Shown here: positions 1 to 7,457 of the stretch, piece after piece | How positions within the stretch are numbered: the stretch's first letter is position 1 | Layout of the letters: each line of letters opens with the position of its first letter | DNA from: Kitasatospora aureofaciens | GTDB lineage: Bacteria > Actinomycetota > Actinomycetes > Streptomycetales > Streptomycetaceae | Assembly: GCA_000720845.1 (NCBI GenBank) | Contig: JODU01000031.1 | Span: 60,299-124,298 of the forward strand | Reading direction: 5' to 3' | Length of the DNA: 64,000 nucleotides | Position numbers and translations under genes: made by a program | Notes under the pieces: model-generated | Seen by the model: the letters and a program-made list of their open reading frames with translations, nothing else | What the model was told of the DNA's origin: nothing | Databases searched by the model: none

Positions 1-1803
1 CCGCAGCCCGGGCACGTCCGGGTCGGCGGCGACGACGCCCACCGAGCCCTCCCGGGCTAGTGCGTGCCGTACGGCGTCCACGACCGTCTCCGGCACGGCG
101 CCGGGCGCGCACCCGCGCAGCGTCAGCTCGCCGTCGCCGCGCAGCGAACGGGCCGCGGGCACGTCCACGTCGAGCCGCTCCAGCAGCCGGTTGGTGAGGC
201 CCACGACCTTCTTCGGCACCCGGAACCCGGTGGTCAGCGGCACCACGGCCGCGTCCGGGCGGCCCAGGTGGGCGAGGACGGTCCGCCAGGACCGCGCGGC
301 CCACGGCGTGGTCCCCTGGGCGAGGTCGCCGAGGACGGTGAGCGAACCGAAGGCGGACCTGCGGGCGATGGCCCGGCACTCCATCGGGGAGAGGTCCTGG
401 GCCTCGTCGACGACGATGTGGCCGTAGCCCTCGGGGTGTTCGAGGAGGCCGGCGAGCTCGTCGAGCAGGACCAGGTCGGCGGCGGACCAGCGGGCCGACT
501 TCCAGGACCGCGGGGCCCGCCCCGTCCACAGCAGGGCCCGCTGCTCGTCGTCGTCCAGCACGCCGTCGGCCGCCCCCGCCAGCTCGTCCGGGTCGCCGAG
601 CAGCGGCGCGAGCACCTCCTCCGGGCACACCCGGGGCCATACGGCGTCCAGGGCCGCGCCGACCGGCCGGGCCCGTTCGACGCGGCGCAGCCAGGCACTG
701 GTCCGCGGCCCGGCGCGCCGCTCGGCCCGCTCCTGGACGTACCGCACGATCCGGGCCCGGACCCGCTCGCGCCCGACGGTGTACGGCGGCTGCTCCCGGC
801 GTACGTCCGCGACGATGCGGGCCAGCGCCTCGGCCGGGACGCGCCAGCGGTAGAAGCCGTCCGGCACGGTGAGGTCGCCCGCGGCGCCGGGGTCCACGCG
901 TGCGTAGAGGGCGCGGCGCAGCACCTCGGCCGCCCGGGCGTCGTGCTTGAGGGCGGCGGCGCGGGCGTCGTCGGTGCGGGTGACCGGGTGCCGGGCGATC
1001 TCCCGGGCCAGCGTGGACTGCCGTACGCCGCTCTCGCCGAGGGCGGGAAGCACCTCGGCGATGTAGGAGAGGAAGGTCGGGTTGGGGCCGAGGATCAGCA
1101 GCCCGCCCCGCTGGACGCGCTGCGGGTGGGTGTAGAGCAGGTAGGCGGCCCGGTGCAGGCCGACGGCGGTCTTGCCGGTGCCCGGGGCGCCCTGGACGCA
1201 GACGGTGGTGCCGAGACCGGCGCGGACCAGGTCGTCCTGCTCGGGCTGGATGGTGGCGGCGATGTCCCGCATGGGTCCGACGCGGGGGCGTTCGATCTCC
1301 CGCGCGACGATGGCGCCGGCCCGGGACTCTCCCCGGGCCAGGTGCTCGTCCTCCATACCGGTGAGGTCGGCGCGCTCGCCGCGGCTGCCGGGCGCCCATC
1401 CGAAGCGGCGGCGGACGGCCACGCCGCGGGGGTCGCCGGCGGTGGCCTGGTAGAAGGCGCGGGAGACGGGGGCGCGCCAGTCGACGACGAGGGGCGGGGC
1501 GGCCGGGTGCTCGGTGATGCGCAGTCGCCCGATGTGCAGCGCCCGCTCGCCCTCCTCCCCCTCCGCGAAGTCGAGCCGCCCGAAGAACAGCGGGCCCGCG
1601 GGCAGTTCGCGCATCTCCTTGGCCCGGCTGCGCAGCCGGTACCCGAGGACCTCGGCGTCGGCACCGGAGGCGGAGACGTCCTCTCCGGTGACGACGTGTT
1701 CCTGGGCGCCTTCCACCATCGCGGCGAGGACGGTGCGGCAGCGGTCGTGGTGGGCGCGCTCGCGGTCGAGGGCGCGCTGGAGGGCGGTGTCGGTCGACGT
1801 CAT
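1..1803 (-). CDS. HelD-like RNA polymerase-associated ATPase (C-terminus beyond window)
   Basis: Superfamily 1 helicase-like ATPase of the HelD type; known members bind RNA polymerase and free stalled complexes. The ATG at 1803 opens a frame that stays open to the window edge, so about 601 residues are present and the C-terminus is missing. Visible: an N-terminal charged helical segment (1-60), the DWRAPV stretch (about 108-113) followed by SRAFY that marks HelD proteins, Walker A GAPGTGKT (205-212), and Walker B VVDEAQDL (about 462-469) followed by GDLAQG. A -10-like TATGCT (1811-1816, minus strand) lies 7 nt before the ATG and no Shine-Dalgarno is seen, so the mRNA may be leaderless. A UvrD/Rep-type helicase is the alternative; the DWRAPV motif favours HelD. 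I cannot say whether it is the rifamycin-resistance subtype HelR. Confidence 0.87.
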   Translation of the reverse strand, partial: MTSTDTALQRALDRERAHHDRCRTVLAAMVEGAQEHVVTGEDVSASGADAEVLGYRLRSRAKEMRELPAGPLFFGRLDFAEGEEGERALHIGRLRITEHPAAPPLVVDWRAPVSRAFYQATAGDPRGVAVRRRFGWAPGSRGERADLTGMEDEHLARGESRAGAIVAREIERPRVGPMRDIAATIQPEQDDLVRAGLGTTVCVQGAPGTGKTAVGLHRAAYLLYTHPQRVQRGGLLILGPNPTFLSYIAEVLPALGESGVRQSTLAREIARHPVTRTDDARAAALKHDARAAEVLRRALYARVDPGAAGDLTVPDGFYRWRVPAEALARIVADVRREQPPYTVGRERVRARIVRYVQERAERRAGPRTSAWLRRVERARPVGAALDAVWPRVCPEEVLAPLLGDPDELAGAADGVLDDDEQRALLWTGRAPRSWKSARWSAADLVLLDELAGLLEHPEGYGHIVVDEAQDLSPMECRAIARRSAFGSLTVLGDLAQGTTPWAARSWRTVLAHLGRPDAAVVPLTTGFRVPKKVVGLTNRLLERLDVDVPAARSLRGDGELTLRGCAPGAVPETVVDAVRHALAREGSVGVVAADPDVPGLR

Positions 1804-1844
1804 TCCGGCAAGCATAGAGGAATGGCGTTACCAAGTTACATTTT

Positions 1845-2456
1845 TTACTCCGTTGCGAATCTCGGCAGCCCCGCCGCCAGCCCGGCGAACGCGCGTTCCG
1901 CCGCCGCCACCGCGTCGCCGCGCACGTCCTCCACCCGTTCCCCGACGGAGATCCGCCGCCAGTTGTCCAGCGCGAGGATCCGCTGTACGGCGATGATCTG
2001 CCCCGCCGCCAGCCTGGCCTCCAGGTCGCCGCCGAGCGCCCCGGCGAGCGCGGCCTCGGACCGCTCCAGCTGCGTGTGCATCCGGGCCACCAGGGCGGGG
2101 GTGCCGTAGAGCAGCCGGTGGAAGGCGAGTACGGCGGGGTGGTCGTTGAGCCCGGTCACCGGGTCGCACCGCTCAAGACCCGCCAGGAAGTGCCGCCGCA
2201 GCGCGTCGACCGGCGCGGGTCCCTGCCCCGCCACCCGGGCGGCCTCGTCCTCGTGGTCGGCGATGCGGTACAGGACCAGGTCCTCCTTGGCCGGGAAGTA
2301 CCGGAAGAGCGTCGGCTTGGAGACCTCGGCCGCCGCCGCCACCTCCGCGACGGACACCGCGTCGAAGCCCTTCTCCAGAAAGAGTCCGACGGCGACGTCC
2401 GACAGGGTCCGGAACATCCGCTGCTTCTTGCGCTCACGCAGACCGGGGGCGTTCAT
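1845..2456 (-). CDS. TetR family transcriptional regulator
   Basis: DNA-binding regulator of 203 residues, the usual TetR length. The N-terminal three-helix HTH spans about 13-60 and contains the family pattern VAAAAEVSKPTLFRYFPAKEDL. The C-terminal half is an all-helical ligand and dimerisation region whose effector cannot be read from sequence. The ATG at 2456 is preceded by TAGGCT (2463-2468) with a 6-nt gap, a leaderless-type start. It lies directly upstream of the HelD-like gene on the same strand (41-nt gap), so it may control itself and that gene; this is inference from position only. Confidence 0.9.
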   Translation of the reverse strand: MNAPGLRERKKQRMFRTLSDVAVGLFLEKGFDAVSVAEVAAAAEVSKPTLFRYFPAKEDLVLYRIADHEDEAARVAGQGPAPVDALRRHFLAGLERCDPVTGLNDHPAVLAFHRLLYGTPALVARMHTQLERSEAALAGALGGDLEARLAAGQIIAVQRILALDNWRRISVGERVEDVRGDAVAAAERAFAGLAAGLPRFATE

Positions 2457-2596
2457 GGGGCGAGCCTACGCACCGCCTCCACCCGGGGCGGGCTCCGGTT
2501 CCAGGCGCCGCGCCGCGTCCCGGAGGGGGCCGAAGAAGCCGCACCGGCGGTCGACGAGGCCCCCTGCCGGTTCACCGTCGTAGCGGCTCCAGCGGG

Positions 2597-2850
2597 TCAC
2601 AGCGATCCGCGGCCGATGAGGTCGAGCAACTGCCCCTCGTCGGGTGCCGGCCCTTGCGGGAGGGGGGCGGAGGTGCCGTACGCGTCGGGCCGCACCTCGA
2701 CGTGTCGTGGCTCCCCTCGTACACCACCTCGTCGCCGACGACGTACAGCTTGAGGATGGGCGACATGTGCACCGCCCGGAACTCGACCGACAGCGTGCCC
2801 TGGTCCTTGTACAGCATCCTGCCGCGCGTGGTCCTCAGGTCCTGCGAAGA
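2597..2850 (-). pseudogene. Decayed GntR-type (DevA-like) regulator fragment
   Basis: Relic of a third DevA/DevE-like regulator. In one minus frame the stretch SVEFRAVHMSPILKLYVVGD matches, position for position, the effector-domain segments of the two intact GntR proteins nearby (VRIAFRALPFTPTSKLYLLNGEEALF and its devE equivalent). The residues before it, QDLRTTRG, match QARVLRHN/QVLRHNLL. Only the C-terminal part is present: upstream the frame soon meets a stop and no winged-helix domain is seen. After VVYEGSHDTSRC the plausible continuation lies in another frame and ends at 2597. The relation to the neighbouring paralogues is read directly from the protein alignment; the decay mechanism is unknown. 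The rest of 2457-3037 shows nothing I can support. Confidence 0.6.
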
Positions 2851-3037
2851 AGACCGCCAGGAGCGGTCCCTTGGTCAGCGTCGTCTCGGCGCGGCCCCAC
2901 AGTGCCGCCGTTCTGCCGCTCGGCGAAGATCCGCACTCAGCCGCCAAGTCCCCCCGCGGGCCCACGGGTTACGGCGCGCTGCGCCGCCAGATCATGGTGA
3001 CCGGTTCCGGGGCGGCCAGGAAGAGTGCGGTGACCGC

Positions 3038-4114
3038 TCAGCGTGCCGTGGCGTGCCAGACCCGCAGAGCCTCCACGACCTGCTCCCGGCCGGGTACGTC
3101 GACCAGCCGCAGTGGCTCACGCGCCCGCCGTACGGCCCGCTCCACCCGGTCCGCGGCGGCCTGGAAGTGCTCGGTGCGCGCGTCCTCGGGCAGGTCGATC
3201 GCCGCGCGCATGATGTCGGGGAACACCGACTGCGCGTATTCGTAGGCGACGTAGACGGGAAGGTCCTCGTGCAGGCCGGCGGTGAGGTCGCCGAGCCCGG
3301 CGTCCGCCATGGCCCCGGCCCACAGTTCCACCATGTGCCCCTGTTCCTCCTTCCCGTACGCCATGCGTACGAGGTGGGTCGCGAGGTCGTGCAGCGGATC
3401 GCCGAATATGGCCAGTTCCCAGTCGATCACCGCGAGGCGCTTGCCCCGCACGACGACGTTGGCCCGGTGGACGTCCGTGTGCAGGAGCCGGAAGGGGCGC
3501 GCCGTGCGGCAGCGGTACCGGGCGGCGAACCGCGCCATCGCGTCCTCCGGGACGCCGACGGCGTCGAGGAGCGTGCCGAAGCGGTCCCGGTTCGGCCGGT
3601 GCACCCGCTGCTCCGTGAAGCGGACCAGCCAGTCCAGGAAGCCCTGGGTGTCCCCGTCCCGCGGCCACCCTTCGGGGCGGGCCGGCAGTTCCGCCACGGG
3701 CACGCTCGCGGTCCGGACGAAGAACGCCGCGAACGACCGCATGAGTTCCTCGCCCACCCGCCCCGTGGGACCGCTGTCGCTGAGCACCCGGCCGGTCCGG
3801 TAGCCGTGTACGGAGCCGCCGCCGAGGTCGGCCAGGCAGGGCGGCACCTCGCGCAGATAGCGGCAGACCACACCGAGCACCTCCGCCTCCCTCGGCCAGA
3901 TGCGGGGCACCACCTCCACCGCCCGCAGCGGGACCCGGTACTTGAACCGGGTGAAGGGCACGGCGCCCAGCAGCAGCGCCAGCACCAGGCCCGAGCGCCG
4001 GACGTAGTTGACGTTGTGGTGCCCGGTGAGCACCTCACCCCTCCCGCGGAGTCTCCGTGACTCCACGAGGTGGTGCACGAGCGCCTTGCGCGCTCGGTGT
4101 GGCAGACGGTGCAT
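3038..4114 (-). CDS. Aminoglycoside/choline kinase-like phosphotransferase (APH family)
   Basis: Small-molecule kinase fold of 358 residues. The catalytic (Brenner-type) motif is LLHTDVHRANVVV (about 214-226), with the catalytic Asp in HTD, and the metal-binding Asp is in VIDWELAIFGDPLHDLATH, both in canonical order and spacing. The N-lobe is short and basic. The family phosphorylates hydroxyl groups on aminoglycosides, choline, homoserine and others; the substrate here cannot be told. The ATG at 4114 has TACTCT (4121-4126) 6 nt upstream and no ribosome binding site, a leaderless arrangement. It lies 61 nt downstream of devB on the same strand and may be co-transcribed with devAB or run from its own promoter. 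There is no sign that it is a resistance gene. Confidence 0.85.
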   Translation of the reverse strand: MHRLPHRARKALVHHLVESRRLRGRGEVLTGHHNVNYVRRSGLVLALLLGAVPFTRFKYRVPLRAVEVVPRIWPREAEVLGVVCRYLREVPPCLADLGGGSVHGYRTGRVLSDSGPTGRVGEELMRSFAAFFVRTASVPVAELPARPEGWPRDGDTQGFLDWLVRFTEQRVHRPNRDRFGTLLDAVGVPEDAMARFAARYRCRTARPFRLLHTDVHRANVVVRGKRLAVIDWELAIFGDPLHDLATHLVRMAYGKEEQGHMVELWAGAMADAGLGDLTAGLHEDLPVYVAYEYAQSVFPDIMRAAIDLPEDARTEHFQAAADRVERAVRRAREPLRLVDVPGREQVVEALRVWHATAR

Positions 4115-4175
4115 GGCCGGAGAGTAGCGCCTCCGGCCCGTTACCCAGGGCCGCGTGACGAAGGTGTTCCCGAGC

Positions 4176-4880
4176 TCAGGCGGGCGCGGGGGTCCCCTCC
4201 TCCCACAGCAGCCTGAGGACCGGCTCCAGGGAGTCCACGACCGTGTCCGCGCCCGCCTGCTTGAGGATCTTGGTCTTGCGCTCGTTGTGGCCGTAGCCCA
4301 GGAAGGGCACGCCGGCCTCTCGGGCGGCGGTCACGTCGGAGGCGGAGTCGCCGACCATCAGGGCCCGCGCGGGGGCGACACCCATCGCGCTGAGGGCGCG
4401 GTAGCAGCCCAGCAGGTCCCGGGTCGCCAGGTACTCGCTCACCGCGCGGGGCGAGTTGTTGGTCGTGACCGCGAGGCCGACGCCGAGGGCGGACCAGGTG
4501 CGGATCAGGGCGTCCGCGTACGGGGTCGGCCACGCGGTGGGCACGGCGCGCAGCTCCTCCCGGGTCAGCCGTTCCTCGAACTCGGCGACCAGGTCGCTCT
4601 GCCGGTGTCTGCGGTTGACCGCGGCCAGCAGGACGTGCGGGTCCGGGTGGACCTGCTCCTCCTGGGTGAGCAGCTCCTTGAGGCCCAGCCGCTCCAGCCA
4701 GTCCACCAGTTCGCCCGCCACCCGGTCGGCCGTGTAGCCCGCGAACAGTCTGCAGACGGGGCCGTCGAAGTCCCACAGGACGACGCGGGCACCCACGACC
4801 AGGTCCCGCAGACCCTCCCACTGCCCGGCCCACCCGGCCCGCCCGTTCACCGGTTCCGTCTGATCCGTATCGGAAGTCAC
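4176..4880 (-). CDS. devB: HAD superfamily hydrolase (DevB), own start inside the fused frame
   Basis: HAD-type phosphatase, 234 residues when started at its ancestral GTG (4880), whose G is shared with the former devA stop TAG (4880-4882). Motif I is VLWDFDGPV (about 34-42), with the nucleophile Asp in DFD; motif II is VTTNNS; motif IV is MVGDSASDVTAAREAG. In S. coelicolor devB is co-transcribed with devA and also needed for aerial growth on rich medium; its substrate is not known. Because the devA frame now runs into this gene, it may be made as a fusion, as a free protein by re-initiation at this GTG, or both. No strong Shine-Dalgarno precedes the GTG, which fits original translational coupling. 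Confidence 0.8.
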   Translation of the reverse strand: MTSDTDQTEPVNGRAGWAGQWEGLRDLVVGARVVLWDFDGPVCRLFAGYTADRVAGELVDWLERLGLKELLTQEEQVHPDPHVLLAAVNRRHRQSDLVAEFEERLTREELRAVPTAWPTPYADALIRTWSALGVGLAVTTNNSPRAVSEYLATRDLLGCYRALSAMGVAPARALMVGDSASDVTAAREAGVPFLGYGHNERKTKILKQAGADTVVDSLEPVLRLLWEEGTPAPA

Positions 4881-5681
4881 TAGGAGAGTGTCATGTCCGT
4901 GGTGATGGTTTCCCAGAGGGCGTCGAACCACTTCTGTGATTCCTCCACGAACAATCTCCAGCGTCCGGCTCTCGTACTCCTCCTCGCGCCGGGTCACCAT
5001 GTAGTAGCCGAAGAGGGCTTCCTCGCCGTTGAGCAGGTAGAGCTTGCTCGTCGGGGTGAACGGCAGGGCGCGGAAGGCGATGCGCACGTCGATGCGGTGG
5101 GTGGAGCGCACGGCGTGCAGGTTGTGCCTCAGGACCCGGGCCTGGGCGTTGCGCATCTGAAGCCAGCGCTGGTGGACCGGGTCGTCCTCCTCGTCCTCGA
5201 CCAGGACGGGGAAGGCGAGTGCGATGTCGCGGGAGGGCATCAGCACGCGGAAGTCGATCGACTCCGGGCGGATGCGGCCCTCGTGGATCAGGCGCAGCGG
5301 CTCGCTGAGGGCAAGCATCAGCGTCTCCGAGGTGTGGCACACGACGTCGATCCGCACCCGCGGTGCCGCGAACGCCTGCGCCAGGCGCGGCCCCAGGGCC
5401 ACCATCGTCGGCTGCGGCTCGGCCCGCGGTGTGGCGGGCTCGGCGATGCGGGGCGGGCTGCCCTTGCTGACGTTGGTGAGCAGGCCGTCCTCCTGGAGCG
5501 CGCGCAGGGCCTGGCGGACGGTGCCGCGCTCCACGCCGAACTCCTCGGCCAGCTCGGCCTGGGTGGGCAGGCGGTCGCCCGCCTTGAGGTCTCCCCCGCG
5601 GATCCGCTCCCGCAGGGCCTCGGCGATCTCCTGGGACGAGAGCCTTCTGCCACCGTTCACGGACACGTTCTCCTGAGTCAC
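4176..5681 (-). CDS. devA: devA-devB fusion: GntR developmental regulator read through into HAD hydrolase by an internal deletion
   Basis: One open frame of about 501 residues joins two proteins that are normally separate. Residues about 10-75 form a GntR winged helix (LPTQAELAEEFGVERGTVRQAL), about 95-244 the DevA-type effector domain, and about 268-500 a HAD phosphatase. At residue 244 (near 4950) the paralogue devE continues for another 23 codons, whereas here ~68 nt are missing and the frame shifts. The lost DevA tail is still legible in another frame as VEESQKWFDALWETITTDMTLS followed by TAG at 4880-4882. Known biology: DevA is an autoregulatory GntR protein needed for aerial hyphae and sporulation in S. 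coelicolor, in an operon with devB. The start is taken as GTG 5681, 6 nt after TAGCGT (leaderless), with GTG 5657 behind AGGAG as an alternative. A sequencing error is unlikely given the size of the gap, but the effect on DevA function is unknown. Confidence 0.75.
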   Translation of the reverse strand: MTQENVSVNGGRRLSSQEIAEALRERIRGGDLKAGDRLPTQAELAEEFGVERGTVRQALRALQEDGLLTNVSKGSPPRIAEPATPRAEPQPTMVALGPRLAQAFAAPRVRIDVVCHTSETLMLALSEPLRLIHEGRIRPESIDFRVLMPSRDIALAFPVLVEDEEDDPVHQRWLQMRNAQARVLRHNLHAVRSTHRIDVRIAFRALPFTPTSKLYLLNGEEALFGYYMVTRREEEYESRTLEIVRGGITEVVRRPLGNHHHGHDTLLVTSDTDQTEPVNGRAGWAGQWEGLRDLVVGARVVLWDFDGPVCRLFAGYTADRVAGELVDWLERLGLKELLTQEEQVHPDPHVLLAAVNRRHRQSDLVAEFEERLTREELRAVPTAWPTPYADALIRTWSALGVGLAVTTNNSPRAVSEYLATRDLLGCYRALSAMGVAPARALMVGDSASDVTAAREAGVPFLGYGHNERKTKILKQAGADTVVDSLEPVLRLLWEEGTPAPA

Positions 5682-5703
5682 GACCAAACGCTACAACTTC
5701 GAC

Positions 5704-5742
5704 CTACCTATAGGGAGTTGTTTGAAACTTGTTTATAGGTAG
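5704..5742. promoter_or_regulatory. Inverted repeat upstream of devA
   Basis: A perfect 9-bp inverted repeat, CTACCTATA (5704-5712) and TATAGGTAG (5734-5742), with a 21-bp spacer that itself contains the short palindrome GTTTGAAAC (5720-5728). It covers the region just upstream of the devA -10 box (TAGCGT, 5688-5693). DevA is reported to bind its own promoter region, so this is one candidate site; the shared AGTTGG-N3-CCAACT motif nearby is the other. Confidence 0.45.
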
Positions 5743-5768
5743 TAGCCAAGTGGGGACAACATAGAGAG

Positions 5769-5783
5769 AGTTGGTTGCCAACT
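5769..5783. promoter_or_regulatory. Candidate DevA/DevE operator, module 1
   Basis: Palindrome AGTTGG-TTG-CCAACT between devA and the divergent small membrane gene. The same 15-bp dyad with a different centre (CAG) occurs at 7053-7067 in the second module. In both cases it begins exactly 88 bp from the leaderless GTG of the GntR gene. Conservation of sequence and spacing between two otherwise diverged intergenic regions supports a functional operator for this regulator family. Confidence 0.6.
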
Positions 5784-5861
5784 TCACCAGGTTGGTGGAA
5801 GTTCGCCTCCACCGACGCAGCACCTCCCGAACCTCCCGAACTTCCCGAAGGGGGGAAGACC

Positions 5862-6050
5862 ATGCCCGTCCTCGCCCTGGTCTCCACGGTCTTCGTCATC
5901 GCCTTCGAGCAGATCGTCCAGTGGAAGTACGGTGCCACCGGCATCGTCGGGCTGCTCCTGCTCACCATAGGCATCAAGGCCAAGAGCCCCTCCGTCAGCT
6001 CCGCCGGAGCGGTGCTGCTGGCCCTCCTGGTCGCGGGTCCCGCACTGTGA
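5862..6050 (+). CDS. Small membrane protein paired with devA
   Basis: 62-residue hydrophobic protein, start chosen at ATG 5862 because GGGGGAAG lies just upstream. It carries two hydrophobic segments (about 3-18 and 24-60, the latter interrupted by KAKSPS) and the motif FEQIVQWKYG, which recurs almost unchanged in the partner of the second module (7125-7310). It is transcribed divergently from devA across the shared operator region. Its function is unknown. The repeated pairing with a GntR gene suggests the two act together, for example as a regulated membrane effector. Confidence 0.8.
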   Translation: MPVLALVSTVFVIAFEQIVQWKYGATGIVGLLLLTIGIKAKSPSVSSAGAVLLALLVAGPAL

Positions 6051-6059
6051 CGGAGGCGG

Positions 6060-6965
6060 TCAGGTCGTGAGCCGCAGCTCCGAACTGATCGTCCCCCACA
6101 GCGCGTCGAACCACAGCCGGGACTGCTTCACGAAGACGCCGTCGCGCAGGCCACCGCCCTGCTCGAAGGCGAACAGCGTCGAGCGGATGCCCTCCGCGTC
6201 GTACATCTCCAGTTGCTCGTGGTCGATCTCCTGCTCGCGCCGGCTGAGGGTGTAGTACGCGAAGAGGGCCTCGCCGCCGTTGAGCACGTACAGCTTCATC
6301 GGCGGCGTGAAGGGCAGCGCGCGGAAGGAGACGCGCACGTCGATGCCGTGCGTGGCGCGCAGGCTCAGCAGGTTGTGCCGCAGCACCTGACCCTGGGCGT
6401 TGCGCATCGCCAGCCACCGCCGGTGCACCGGGCCGCCCGCCGCGCCGCCCGAGACCGCCGCCGGGAAGGCAAGGTCGATGTCGCTGCTCGGCAGCAGGAC
6501 CCGGACGTCGACCTTGGCCGGTTTCAGTCGCCCCGCGTGGATCTGGCTCAGCGGTTCGCCGAGGGCGAGGGTGAGGGAGACGGAGGTCAGGCACAGCGCG
6601 TCGATCTCGACGTGCTCGGCGGTGAAGGCCGCCGCGATCCGGGAGGCGAGGGCCACGGTGGTGGGCATCGGCTGCGCCTGCGGACCGGCCTGGGGGCCGC
6701 GCGGGTCGTCCGCGACGGTCGCTGGGCTCCCCTTGGACACGTTGGTGAGCAGACGTTCCGAATGCAGGATGCGCAGGGCCTGGCGGACGGTGCCGCGCTC
6801 CACGCCGAACTCGTCGGCCAACTGGGCCTGTGTGGGCATGCGCTGGCCCGGCCGCAGCCGACCGGACCTGATCCGGGCGCGCAGCTCGTCGGCCACCTCT
6901 CGGTGTGTTGTCTGTGGCCGCTGCGGTCTCTTCCGCCCGTTGACGGGGGCGCGTTCCGGCTCCAC
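6060..6965 (-). CDS. devE: GntR family regulator, DevA paralogue (DevE-like)
   Basis: About 301 residues: an N-terminal GntR winged helix (LRPGQRMPTQAQLADEFGVERGTVRQALR, about 38-66 in the longest reading) and a C-terminal effector domain homologous to DevA over its whole length, ending FVKQSRLWFDALWGTISSELRLTT. That complete tail shows what devA has lost. The start is placed at GTG 6965, 6 nt after TAGGGT (6972-6977), a leaderless layout identical to devA; TTG 6971 is an alternative. It diverges from a small membrane gene at 7125 and converges on the one at 5862, leaving 9 nt between stops. A devE paralogue is known next to devA in S. coelicolor; its ligand is not known. Confidence 0.85.
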   Translation of the reverse strand: MEPERAPVNGRKRPQRPQTTHREVADELRARIRSGRLRPGQRMPTQAQLADEFGVERGTVRQALRILHSERLLTNVSKGSPATVADDPRGPQAGPQAQPMPTTVALASRIAAAFTAEHVEIDALCLTSVSLTLALGEPLSQIHAGRLKPAKVDVRVLLPSSDIDLAFPAAVSGGAAGGPVHRRWLAMRNAQGQVLRHNLLSLRATHGIDVRVSFRALPFTPPMKLYVLNGGEALFAYYTLSRREQEIDHEQLEMYDAEGIRSTLFAFEQGGGLRDGVFVKQSRLWFDALWGTISSELRLTT

Positions 6966-7052
6966 GACCAAACCCTACAACTTCTCGCCATCTTTGGGCA
7001 GTTCGCGGAAAGGTGGTTATGAGACGCTTCCAAGCGGAGATAACTACAGTGA

Positions 7053-7067
7053 AGTTGGCAGCCAACT
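7053..7067. promoter_or_regulatory. Candidate DevA/DevE operator, module 2
   Basis: Palindrome AGTTGG-CAG-CCAACT, here extended by one pair to AAGTTGGC-A-GCCAACTT (7052-7068). It lies 88 bp from the GTG of the devE-like gene and 58 bp before the ATG of the divergent small membrane gene, mirroring the site at 5769-5783. Confidence 0.6.
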
Positions 7068-7124
7068 TGAGCAACGTGGTCGAGCCTTACCGGGGTTGGC
7101 CACCACGGTGACAGGGGGTCCACC

Positions 7125-7310
7125 ATGCCGCTCATCGCCATCGTCGTCGCGGCTCTGGCCATCGGGTTCGAGCAGCTCGTGCAATGGAAGTACGGGCCGA
7201 TGGGCATCATCGCGTTCGTCGCGCTGTCCATCGGCATCAAGGCGAAGAACACCATGATCGGCGGTGTGGGTGCGGTGATCCTCGTGATGCTGCTCGCCCA
7301 GTCCGGCTGA
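7125..7310 (+). CDS. Small membrane protein paired with devE
   Basis: 61 residues, paralogue of the protein at 5862-6050: the shared core is FEQLVQWKYGPMGIIAF, then a second hydrophobic segment and IGIKAKN. GGGGG lies just before the ATG (acagggggtccaccatg). It is divergent from the devE-like regulator. No enzyme motif is present; two short membrane segments are the only clear feature. The duplicated GntR-plus-small-membrane-protein arrangement argues that both pairs arose by duplication of one module. The 147 bp after it (7311-7457) show nothing recognisable. Confidence 0.8.
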   Translation: MPLIAIVVAALAIGFEQLVQWKYGPMGIIAFVALSIGIKAKNTMIGGVGAVILVMLLAQSG

Positions 7311-7457
7311 ACCGACGTGCTGACGGCCGGGCCCCGTTCCGGAGGGGAGCCGGGAGCCCGGCCGGTCGGTAGGCACCACGCACAACAACCACAACCACAA
7401 CTGAAGAGCACGCGCTACGGATGCGCAGGCCCACCGGCACCGGCGGAAGGAGTCACC

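Noticed and set aside
64..2109. Long plus-strand open frame opposite the HelD-like and TetR genes
   Set aside because: Low-complexity Gly/Arg/Pro translation without motifs; it is the GC-rich shadow of well-supported minus-strand genes.
3038..4114. APH-fold gene as an antibiotic resistance gene
   Set aside because: Only family-level motifs are visible; chromosomal context next to developmental genes gives no support for drug modification.
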